From Vespula vulgaris (taxonomy: Eukaryota > Arthropoda > Insecta > Hymenoptera > Vespidae): a DNA stretch of 64,000 bases. The notes below the pieces were generated by a model, which searched no databases, was not told where the DNA came from, and worked only from the letters and a program-made list of their open reading frames with translations. Positions within the stretch are counted from its first letter, which is position 1; each line of letters begins with the position of its first letter. Both the position numbers and the translations under genes were made by a program. Below, piece by piece: positions 24,415 through 36,063 of the stretch. Where the stretch lies: positions 3,697,001 through 3,761,000 of the forward strand of contig NC_066595.1 of the NCBI RefSeq assembly GCF_905475345.1, read 5' to 3'.

Positions 24415-27400
24415 ATGAGTTCACAACCAATAGTAGTACCTGGTGGAGATCAGCGAATACAATCAGATGCTCATTCTGTACCTGCTGGATGTGCTTCGGA
24501 TACATTTAAAACTATGACACCGCCTAATGTTAGTCGGTCTCTGAGTAACCGTAAGTGTTAATTTTTGATACTAGTAAAGTTTATTTTAAGGTAGAAAGTA
24601 ATCAATATCAATATATAAAATATACTACTAATCAATAGATATATTTAAGATGATTTTTTAGGCTTAAGATTATGTTAACAATAATATTGTAGTAATATTA
24701 TTGTAAATATTGTATTAAATTCTGAATAATAGTTTTGAATATATCTGTTATTGTAATATTTATGTTTATATGAAAGTACAAAAAAGTTGCACGTCCTGTA
24801 TGTAATATTTCTTATCTATGATGTTTTTCATCTCTCATTGACATTTGATCCCTCTTTAAATAATAACATACATTTGAATTTTGCATGTTCATGTCGAGAT
24901 CCTAGACATTATCGATCTGTTTTATAAGCTAGATTATGTAATGTTTTGTAGTAGTCATCTAAAGAATCTAAATTTCGATCACTTAAATAATCCAAATTAC
25001 TTAGTTTACCTAATATATTATATAAAATTAATTTCATTAATAAATTAATAGTTTTTTTTTCTAATATCATTTTTTAAGACTATCAAATAAATATAGGCAC
25101 ACTTTTATTTGATATCTTTCTTGAATTTTTTTTATGTTCTACTACATTAAAAATGTCCATCAATTATTTATTATATGGATTTCATGTTAAGACTATAGAG
25201 TAGGCATAGTAGTAATTATTGGATAAACTTTTGTTGTAAGATACCCTTGACATCACAAATACAGTAGTATCTATCTAAGTAGGTTTTTTCATGAGTACAA
25301 ATGAAATATTTACTGTAGCTAATCAGAACATTGCAAGATTGAAATTAATAAATAGTTGTTCAAAATAAATTATATTAACATTACTATAAAAATATTTATT
25401 AGATATCATATTATTACTATATTACCTTAAATATTATTATCTTCACCAAAATTATTTATATTTAATAATGTAGAACTAAATATTAATACTGTATTTTTGT
25501 TCATCAAAAAAACACTATACTATTTTGTATTATATGTAATTATTATAATACATACTTATTGCTCAAATATTTATTATTATTGTAATTTAAGTTTTATGTA
25601 TTCATAAATTCTTTTGTTAAAAAGTTAAAAATTTGACACAAGGTATTTTATTTCATTATGAACATTATAAGTGTAATTTCTATCTTTACGAATTAATTCA
25701 TTCCAATCCTGCTTTCAGAAAGTAGAAATTCGTAAAATAAGAATTACATGTATATTGTTATTTGTGTGTATATGATTTATATACATTGATTGTAATCTAT
25801 TGTATAAAATTATAATTGTAGAAAGTATTGTTACATTTTTATAGACTTCTATTCTATCTTGCATATTTTTTACTATTTCATCTTCCTTATATGAGAATAG
25901 TAGTTATCTTTTTAAGTCAGAAATAGAAATGCTGGGGTATTTGGCTTTTAAATTGATTTGCATGATATTTTATGCATGTGCATTTCGATATTTGATAGCT
26001 TGTTAAAATATATAATATTTGTTAATATTAGACTTAAAAAATGTATTATAAATAACTATGTGTTGTTACAATTATTGCTTATGGATGAAACAAGTAATGT
26101 AATTAGTGTTAGTTTTGTATTTCTAGAACACTAACATAACTATATTTATGTAGTTGCAAAAGATTAGAAGTAAACTATACCATTTTTATCAAATCAATTA
26201 TAAAGTTTTATAAAATTTACATACGCTAATAACTTATATATATAACATAAAATTTATATTTGTAAAATGGTATAAAATTACTAATATATATTGATTATAA
26301 ATGAAAGAACCTAAATATGTAGAACCAGTGGATCAACAAGTTCGACCAAGCAGTGTCCATGTACAACCAATGCCCTTACCAAAACTTCCATCAACTGAAT
26401 CACTTACAACAAGTGTAACTATTACAACTGGCCCAGTTCCTGTATCTCCAGGTATAACTATACAGATATTTTGTAGATATTATAATATCATATTCTTTAA
26501 TAATTCAGCATTTATAAGATACTTTTTAATCTCTTATTTAACATCAACCTATTTAGTTTTTTTAGTACAGTTAATTAGATATTTTAATTAACATATGGCT
26601 TATATAAAATAAGCATGTGTCTTATGTAACATTTTAATTAATCAAGATATGTGCTTACACACACACACACACACACACACATTTACTTATATTTATGTAT
26701 GAAAAATGCATTGCAATACTTAAAAAAATATTTACATATTTGCTTTATATTCACAGTTTTGTTTTGCTTAATTAAAAATATAAGGTAAAAATATCAAGCA
26801 TGTATTGAAATGCTGGATTTTTAATGCTTATTACAAAATATTTTTTTCATCTATCTATTTAAGAAATGAATAGGCTATTAAAGTTAATAGATATTAAAGA
26901 TAATAATATCTTATATTAAATTCTTATTTTATAGACACAATATTATTTTAAGTGTATGCAATGTACAATATTATTTTTATAAGAATAATAAACGTATCTT
27001 ACAATTAAAATGTTACATTTAAAAATATCTTAAAATAACATATAATTTGTATGTGTAAAATTTTAGAAATTTTAGAATTATATATTCATATAGAAAATAT
27101 AAATCATCAATATTATATAAAATTATGTAAATTATTAAGAAAACATTTTTATAGAATATCAGCAATATAATTATTAGAATAAAAGAATATATATAGTAAT
27201 TTTTGTAATAAATTTGAAATATGAATCAAATTATGAATATTGTAAAATTTATCATCTTTTTACTGCAATATTAATGTTTTTACTCTCATGTGTAAATGTT
27301 TTTTATCATACTTAGTATTAAAAGGTGTACAAAAACTTTTGCACTCTATCAATATTATTTATATATTATATATTATGTTAAGTTAGATAAAAAAAAATGT

Positions 27401-30400
27401 AATCAATGTACTTTAAATCATATGTAATCAATTTGATGTAAAAAGTGTGTCTATAAGTGATTTCATCACAATTACTTTATTTATCAATTAAAACTTGCTC
27501 ATCTTGTATATATAGAGACTATAAATTTATATATATATAATATATATGTGCGTGTGTGCGCGCGCGTGTGTGAGATATACATTTATGTTAACAGAAAGTG
27601 TAGATTTTTATATAATGTGAAAATATTATTCACCTCTTCTACATTTTGTAATACACAAGCATTGTGTTAATATGTTAATGAAAATAATTTATACATATTT
27701 CATCTAAGTAAACTTTTTAAAATTAATACTAATGCTTACTCTACAGAATCATTAGATTATATTGTGTGAATCTAAATTATTTTTGTTTTAACAAAGTTAT
27801 TGAAATTAAAACCAGAATAGATTGTGATATTTGATATGTAATTTTTTTTAGGTTTATCTATGACTGGAGAGAACAATCAAAAAACAGATAATACATCAGA
27901 TAAGGTATATATCTATTTTTATGTTTGAGATATTTATTACAATAATGAATAAACAAATATATTAATTTCATTTATATGTATTGCTATTAGTCAATGGATT
28001 CCTGCAAGTTGACACGGAAAGAATCGTATAAAGCACAGAGAAAAAATTATAGAATGGAAAAGAAACGAGTTGCAAATGAACTTCTTAGTTCATTTAAAGA
28101 TCCAACTGTTATTGTAATGAGTGATTGGCTTAAAGTTAGAGGAACATTGAAAAGCTGGACAAAATTATGGTGTATCCTTAAACCTGGCTTGTTACTATTA
28201 TATAAAAGTCCAAAAATAAAAGTAAATACTATTTCTTTTCATTTTGTATCTTTACAATATAAATGTTGAAATGTAAATTATAAACACTGTAAACTCACAT
28301 TCATAAAACTATAAATATTGCAGAGTAATCATTGGGTTGGAACTGTTTTGCTGAATACATGTCAAGTAATAGAAAGACCTAGCAAAAAGGATGGATTCTG
28401 TTTTAAACTTTTTCATCCTTTAGAACAGTCTATTTGGGCTCCTCGAGGACCAGAAAATGAAGCAATAGGTAAATGGATATATTATTACTTTTAACTTAAT
28501 TTTAATTCTGTTATAATAATGATAATGAAGACTGAAATTATTTCTTTTGTAGGAGCTGTGGTACAACCTTTACCAACTTCTTACTTAATCTTCAGAGCAC
28601 CATCACAAGCTGCTGGTAAATGCTGGTTGGATGCACTTGAACTTTCTTTAAGATGCTCTTCATTAATTGTACGTTCAACTAGTGCATTGCCGCGTTCTTT
28701 GCATCATGATGCGACGACTACTCATGAAACTCAATGGAGTGAAGCAGATTATGAAAAACATTTTGATGAACATGGTGAGTGTTGTTATTGATTAATTCTA
28801 CGCATGTTTATGTATCTATTGTGATTGTAAAACGTGAATTATTATGAATGATATGCATATTTTACGTGTGTAAATAAAAAAAAAATTACGTTTTGAATAT
28901 TGTATATAATAATACACACATATAATAATAACAGATATTTTCCGGGAAGTTAAATAAAATGTTGTTAATAATTACTATAAATAATTATTTATTCTTTTAT
29001 AAATAATTTTTACAGAATATTTTATTGATAATTTATTTTTAATCTGTAATGTTTAATGAATATTATTAATTTTAATTATTCAATTTGTATATCATATCAT
29101 TTGATATTAAACAAAATATAAATGCAGAAATGTTAAAAATTGTGAAATATGCAACATAAGTCAAAGTATTATTACATTATGAATTAAATCCAATTTCATT
29201 GATAGAATATTGATTTTTCTATTTGTATTCAAAGTTATAACTACAAGATACAAATTACAAGCTTAATTTAATAATAACAAGCTTTTAATTATCAGAATTT
29301 AACATTACTAATATTGTTAAATTGTTATCCTTTCCTATTCTTCATTACCTTAAAACAAATTAAAAACTCTTGCTTTGTAATCCAGTAGTATCTTTAAGCC
29401 AATATGCACCTAAATCACCCACAACACCTCAAAGGCGCTTATTGTCATGTCCACAGCCAATCTCACCTGCTATAGCGTGTCATCCTAAAAGTGTTTGTCC
29501 TTCACCAACTCCAATGTTTCAACAACTTTACCATGCAGTTGCATACTGGGAAAAACAGTTTCGCGATAAATCTCCTACACCTACTACAGATCCAGAGATT
29601 ATTGTGTCTTCAGTTTCTATCGATGAACCAGATGGTGGGGGTACTCATCCTAGCATGTCTGGTTTCTCATCTTCTGCTTCTGCACCTGCTCCATCAATTT
29701 CCTCTGCTCGTCGCATGACTGTTCCTTCTGTACATGTCCTAGAATACAAGACCCATGAGGTAGTAACGCTAGAACCTGTGTACGCCTCACATACAGACCT
29801 GGATGATATCAGCCAGCCAGAGAATGGAGTCGCAGCCGATGCCGAAATCAGTGCTTCGGATAGTGAATCTGAGGGTTCTGCAAAAGAAGAACCATTGGAC
29901 ACAATTAATGAAACTCCATATGTATCTAATGAAAGCGAAGTTCTTGGATCAGTACGTGTTTAAGTATTTATTTTTGATACTTTAGCATTAAAATAATCGA
30001 TTTATCTCACTTTTATTTAAATTTCTACAGGCTGGAGAAGTAGTAACAGTACTGCAGGAAGAACAAAAATCTTTAATATGGTTTTTAATGAAACAAGCAC
30101 GACCTGGAATGGATCTATCTAAAGTAGTATTACCTACTTTTATATTAGAACCTCGATCTTTCTTAGAGAAATTAGCTGACTCTTATTATCATGCTGATCT
30201 TTTATCAGAGTAAGAAAAACTCAAACAAAACAACTAAATATTATCATTTATTATGTTTGTTACATAATCTACATTTATTTTTATAGAGCAGTAATAGAAG
30301 ATGATGCATTTACACGTATGAAAGCAGTTGTAAAATGGTATTTATCTGGTTTTTATAAAAAACCTCAGGGCCTGAAGAAACCATACAATCCACTTTTAGG

Positions 30401-32707
30401 TGAAACATTTCGTTGTTATTGGCAACATCCTAATGGTTCAAGAACATTTTACTTGGCAGAACAAGTAATAAATATTAGTTTTCGTAACTTTTCACTATTC
30501 TATTAATGCAGTCTATTATTGTTTTAAACAGTACAATTTATTGTGGTTTCAACCTAATGTAGGTTTAATATATATATATATATATAATTCATTAAAATCT
30601 TGTAATATTTTTTTGTAGTTGTCTCATCATCCACCTATATCAGGATTTTATGTAACAAATCGTCAAGATGGATATACGATTAGTGCTACAATTATTGCTA
30701 AATCTAAATTTTATGGTAATTATTTTTTTAATAAAAAGATTAAATTATACAAAAAATATGATTATTATTAATATCATACACTTTGTGATGTTTCAGGTAA
30801 TTCAACATCAGCAATTTTAGATGGTGTTGCAATATTAACAATGTTACCCAGAGGTGAAGATTATACAATGACAATTCCTTATGCACATTGTAAAGGTATT
30901 CTTGTGGGAACATTATCTATGGAACTTGGTGGAAAGATAGATATTGAATGTGAGAAAACTCGTTACCATACTGAATTAGAATTTAAACTTAAGGTAAAAT
31001 TTATAACTATATGTATATGAGCTTTTGACGTGAAGAGAAATTAAATTTATTATAGTTTAATATTATATATCATAATTCAATATTTTGTTCAAATGCAATT
31101 ATTATAAATATTTTTATACACGATATAATTTTTTTGTATTGTATCATTAGCCCTTTCTTGGAGGAGCAGAACAGATGAATCAAGTAGTAGGAAGAATACG
31201 TTTAGGAAAAGAGACTCTTGCTACTATTTCAGGGTATTGGGATGGACAAATTATGATTACTGATAAACGAACTGGAGTAAGTTCCACATTTATTATTATT
31301 AGAAAAGTAAATACAGCAAATTTTGTTAATATTAAAAGATATCTTATCTTACAGCAAGAAAGTGTATTTTTTAATCCAACTTCAGAAATACGTAAAAGAA
31401 GATTGAAGAAATATACTGTGCCTCTAGAATATCAAGGTCCATGGGAAAGTGAAAAATTATGGCTTGCTGTTACACAAGCGATCAATCGAGATGATCAATT
31501 TGCTGCTACCGAAGCAAAAACGCAACTAGAGGAAGCTCAAAGAGAACGAGCGAAAGAACGTAAAAGTGTTGGTCAAGAATGGGTTCCTAAATATTTCGTA
31601 CAGGTAATCACATGGTTATATTTATATATTCTTACATAAAAATTAAAATAATTAATAAATCATTCATAAAGTGTCTCAACAAAATATATATTTTTTGTCA
31701 ACAGGATATTATAACAGGTAATTGGGTTTATAGACATGCAGATGCTCGGCCATGGGATCCTAGAAATGATGTAGTACAATATGAGCATGATTATATTATA
31801 CGCACAAAAACAAGACATAAAACACCGATAATGCGTACTGGTAGTATTGTTTCTACAGATCCTCAAACGCAGGTATAGATAAATTAAATACAATTTATAG
31901 TATGTGTAGTATTATTAATATTCTTCGTTACCTTCTTCGTTTACCATATAACAATGCAAGTTCTCAATTTATTGATTTTTATGGTACGATAATTTCTTTA
32001 ATATAATCGGCCTAATAAAATATATTACTTCGAAGTAATATATCTTAAAAACTTATAGATCATTTTAAGTTAATTTAGTTAATGTTTATAATTAGATTAT
32101 TCCTCCATTACTTTTTTTCAGTAAATTCATCAAAAATATTATTAATATAAATATAAGCAATTAATAAAAATAGCTACAATGTATAACATAATAGATATAA
32201 ATAAAATTCGATACAAAAATAAATTTTGTTTTAGATGCCATTACTTCAAGCTGAGTCTCGTTCATCGTTATCTGTATTAAAATCTTCAAAACGGCAATTG
32301 TCAAATAATTTACCTCTTACAGAAACTGCACATGATTCAGGTAGTTCATCTGCAGAGTTACATTCAGACTCTAGTCAATCAGTAGGAAAAAGGAGACGAG
32401 CAACAACAAGGTAAAATGAATATTACTATAACAAGATTAAAAATTTTATTATACTTTTATACAATAACAAATTTACAGATTATTGGATATTACAAAAGAC
32501 ATAGAAAATCAATTATCAGAATATGGTGAAAAACTTAATCGTATTCAACATTTAATTGAACAACTTGCTATAAGGCAAAGAGCACAAATAGAACAACATC
32601 ATATAAATGTTCTAAAAAGTTTTATGGATATTATTCTGGTTATTGTAGTTGTTTTCCTGATGCAGTACTTCATGAAAGTATGGAATACAGGACTTAATAC
32701 AAGTTGA
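24415..32707 (+). CDS. OSBPL8: oxysterol-binding protein-related protein, ORP5/8 type
   Basis: Sixteen exons: 24415-24550, 26308-26451, 27852-27904, 27991-28221, 28324-28468, 28553-28774, 29386-29951, 30031-30209, 30287-30464, 30619-30715, 30797-30993, 31151-31276, 31355-31603, 31705-31872, 32235-32410 and 32479-32707, giving 1031 aa. Order: disordered N-terminus; Lys-rich helix (KESYKAQRKNYR); PH domain about 158-265; a long Ser/Pro linker from one 566-nt exon; ORD lipid-transfer domain with the OSBP signature as EQLSHHPP (617-624; usual form EQVSHHPP); coiled-coil stretch; and a C-terminal membrane anchor at 1004-1024. ORP5/8 are ER-anchored and swap phosphatidylserine for PI4P/PIP2 at ER-plasma membrane contacts. 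Exon 2 has a weak acceptor. Confidence 0.93.
26657..26681. repeat. (AC)12 microsatellite
   Basis: A CA/AC run in ORP8 intron 2. Confidence 0.9.
27541..27572. repeat. alternating purine-pyrimidine tract
   Basis: 32 nt of strictly alternating purine/pyrimidine (TA, then TG, then CG, then TG) in ORP8 intron 2. This is a Z-DNA-prone composition. Confidence 0.8.
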
Positions 32708-32751
32708 AATAATTTATTAGTGTCCTATATATTACATAACTATTTACACAT

Positions 32752-32757
32752 AATAAA
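32752..32757 (+). promoter_or_regulatory. poly(A) signal of ORP8
   Basis: AATAAA 44 bases after the stop, overlapping a second copy (AATAAAATAAA). Confidence 0.55.
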
Positions 32758-33763
32758 ATAAAAGAATCAGCTTTTTATTTTTCAGGTGTATAAATATATA
32801 TATATATATATACATATGTATAAATATATATATATATATATATATACATATTCTTAATTGATCGTGATAATGCAGCAACAGTAATATTTTATAACATTAA
32901 CTATATGAAATTGTGAGTTAAAAAAACGTGTACAATATTTATCTAAAATTATTTTCTTATAGCATCAAAGGTGTATAATTTATGCCTAAATTGTTGGATT
33001 ACCAATCAATATGAGCTTAATATCTTGTATATAATGGCTATATTGCAATATTATATAAGATGTTATAAAAATCTGTTGAGTTACTATAGTTTTTACTGCA
33101 ACTACTCGATAGTAAAACGCATACATAACGAAATTATTGCAGTACAGTTCTAAAAAATTTGTAGATTACATACTTGATGTCTATATATTATATAAAGCTA
33201 TAAAAATTATAAAAGTTAATTGTAAATTATATTATTATCTAACTTGATTCATTGATCTTTATTGAAGTATCTTAATATTATATATCCATTCTTTAAATCG
33301 TAGAACTTCATATCAATGAATAACAGTGTTTTAAGAGTAATTGCATGTTAAAACTTGTACATAAATAAGATGCACATAAACATTATCTTCGCATTTCAAT
33401 AAATTGATTTCAATAAGTTGACTTCAATTGATTCGCGATGTTTACAAAATATTTTTTATAACAAAATTTATATCTATGCACACGCTTTTACGAACATCGC
33501 ATTTTATGAATTGTCCATAGAGCTTTCTTACAATTTATTTGCGACTGATAAAATGAAAAAATGAGTCTTGATCAATTTTATAATTTATAGTACAGTGCCT
33601 AATAATCTACTTGGTATTTGTTATTTAATATAAAAGCTGTAAAAATATAATCAACATGATTCCTGATGATAGAAGGTTTCAACAATATTCCAAAAAAGCA
33701 TTATTATAGAAATTTTAAAGTTGGTCCTAATATATCAGTATCAATGTTAACATAATATTTCCG

Positions 33764-33864
33764 TATACTTGGATTATATGATAAGCATATTTTATTCATA
33801 CTATATTTTATTAATACTATTTTTGATCATATGCCAAAATTTAATATTTAATAATCCAAGTATA
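33764..33864. mobile_element. MITE-like element with 14-bp inverted ends
   Basis: TATACTTGGATTAT at 33764-33777 is matched exactly by its reverse complement ATAATCCAAGTATA at 33851-33864. The outermost TA on each side could be a TA target duplication, as in Tc1/mariner-type elements. The 73-bp interior is AT-rich and non-coding. This could be chance in AT-rich DNA; no second copy was found in the window by eye. Confidence 0.4.
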
Positions 33865-34865
33865 AAAATATAACAATTGACAAGAATAGTTTATTGAAAG
33901 AAATCGTATATTTCCTATAATATAGTTTCTATAATAAAACGTTCCTTATATATTTTTGACAAATCATTATTTATTCAAAATTACAGCAATTAATAATATT
34001 ACTATTAAAACTGAAATAATTTCTATATGGTATTTATCTGAAAGTTTATGCTGCATTCTTTTTTTGCACAAACATATTCACATTATACGTTTTTTCCTAA
34101 GAAAACACATACTATTTTAAACTTAATATATGCTATTGAGTGTTTCATTTAATTTAAGTTCAACAAAGGTATATATGGTCGTATAATATCCGTAATATTA
34201 AAAAATTTTTTTTTATTTATAGATTTTTTTTAATAGAATCATCTATTAAATTTTAATTGTTATAGTTTAATTAAGGTACATGAATGGAACAAAAAGGGAT
34301 ATGTGCAATAGTTTTTAAATTAAAAAAATTAATTTACCCCATTCCTATGAAATACGCTTTTTAAATGGTTAAAATATCATTTAACTATGATATAAATAAA
34401 TATATTTTGATTCTTTACTAAAAAAAAAATTAATATTGTGTATGTACCTGAAATATTTATTTACATTTTTATTTTCAATTTCAATTATGATTTATTATTA
34501 AAATGAAAATATGAATATCATAATTATAACAAAAAATTATCTACTGTTACTGGATTATTTATGCTTGTATCGTATACATTAGTAATAGTACCATAAATAT
34601 TATATAACTATAAATATTATAACTAGTTTTAATATATACATACAAAAATTATCGTTTTCAATATTGTATTTCCTCAATTTGTCTTTTACATTTGGATAAG
34701 AGAATTATTATGTATATGATCACTTTATTATGCAAATAAATAAATTCATTTGAGATTTATAAATCTTATAAATATAAATAAATTACTGTTATATGTGAAT
34801 AGACATTAATTTATTTCCGTTTACAAATATTGGTTTAATTATGATTTAATATATACAAATATATA

Positions 34866-34897
<32 letters not shown>

Positions 34898-35010
34898 CAC
34901 TCGATTCTAATATTTATATAACGTAATGTCATTTGTATTACTATATGTCAAATTCATAAGTTGTTGATAACAAGAATTTTCAATATAAGTAAAAAAAAAA
35001 ATCGATAACG

Positions 35011-35399
35011 ATGTATAAAACAGAAGGTTGAACTTAATTATATATAAAAAAATAAATAAGTTTTAGATTATATATATATATTATATAAATAAGAAATATT
35101 ATTTTTTTCTAGATCATTTTAAAGCAAGTCAAAAGTTAATACCGGTAACACCACAGATGATACGCGAAGCTGTAGAAGTTCTACAAATGAGAAAACTTTT
35201 CGTTAGCACTGAACTAATAATAGATTATTTAATAAAACATTATCCAGTAGATAGTGAAGCACTTACAACAGAACTTATTCCAAAATTGAAATATGCTGTA
35301 CGCGTTGGATTAATAACAAAATTTGGACATGATCAATTTTGTATTCCGACATTGCTACAAGATGCTAACACAATCGAGACGGCATTCACTGCATTTTGA
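35011..35399 (+). CDS. small protein of unknown function, winged-helix-like
   Basis: Two exons: 35011-35026 (MYKTE plus one base; donor GAAG|GTTGAA) and 35113-35399, giving 100 aa. The second exon has a good acceptor (tttttttctag). The sequence has balanced coding composition amid AT-rich DNA: PVTPQMIREAVEVL, then LFVSTELIIDYLIKHYPVD, then LKYAVRVGLITKFG. The alternating helices and a closing 'vGLI' strand suggest a small winged-helix/H15-like fold. It may belong to an insect DUF4777-type family, from memory only. No transit peptide, membrane segment or catalytic motif is visible. The join at exon 1 is inferred; a different first exon upstream is possible. Confidence 0.6.
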
Positions 35400-36063
35400 G
35401 ATCTTTGTTACACTGTAAGAAAATTTTTCTTTTATTTCTTTATGAAAGTATTTCATTTTACTATTTCAAAAATACTAGATAAACAAGCTAGAAAATTGAT
35501 TATTTAAAAAAAATCATGTCAATCGCAATTGTAACAACAAATCTATACTTTATTAACATGCGATTAACGTTATTTAGAAAAAATAGAAAACCAATTGTGC
35601 CTAACTTACAAGAACAGTGTTTTTGGAGTATGTATACAATAATGTATACATTGGAGATTATACATTCAATTATATATTAATTTACTATAAATATTTATAG
35701 CATATATATATACAAAATTACATTATATTTTATCTCTTTATTATCATTTTATATAATTTAATTTAATTTACTACTATAATGGAAATATATGTATATAATT
35801 ATTGTGTATAATTCCAAACTAATAAAAACACGATAGAAATTAATAAATTAAAGAAATTAATAAAATTATGATATTTTTACTCAATTTTTTATTTTCATAA
35901 ATTTAAAAAGTAATTTATAAAATATTATAGATATAAAATATATTTGTATACATAAGATATTAATAACTATAATAATAACGAATCTATGTATTAATATTTT
36001 GTTATCCATTATGTCATATGTATCAAATATAAATTTTTTTCTTTTTTGTAAGACCAAACATTT
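35400..36063. other. convergent 3' spacer
   Basis: AT-rich sequence between the stop of the small gene and the stop of ASTE1. Nothing else was seen. Confidence 0.5.

Larger units (their letters stand above)
32708..35010. other. AT-rich intergenic region after ORP8
   Basis: 2.3 kb of very AT-rich DNA holding the ORP8 poly(A) signal, TA microsatellites near 32790-32846 and 34874-34898, and a MITE-like inverted-repeat element at 33764-33864. No coding sequence was recognised. It probably includes the promoter of the small gene at 35011. Confidence 0.55.

Noticed and set aside
27316..27342. Possible Tc1/mariner terminal repeat (GTACAAAAACTTTTGCAC)
   Set aside because: Resembles such ends, but no matching inverted copy was found nearby.
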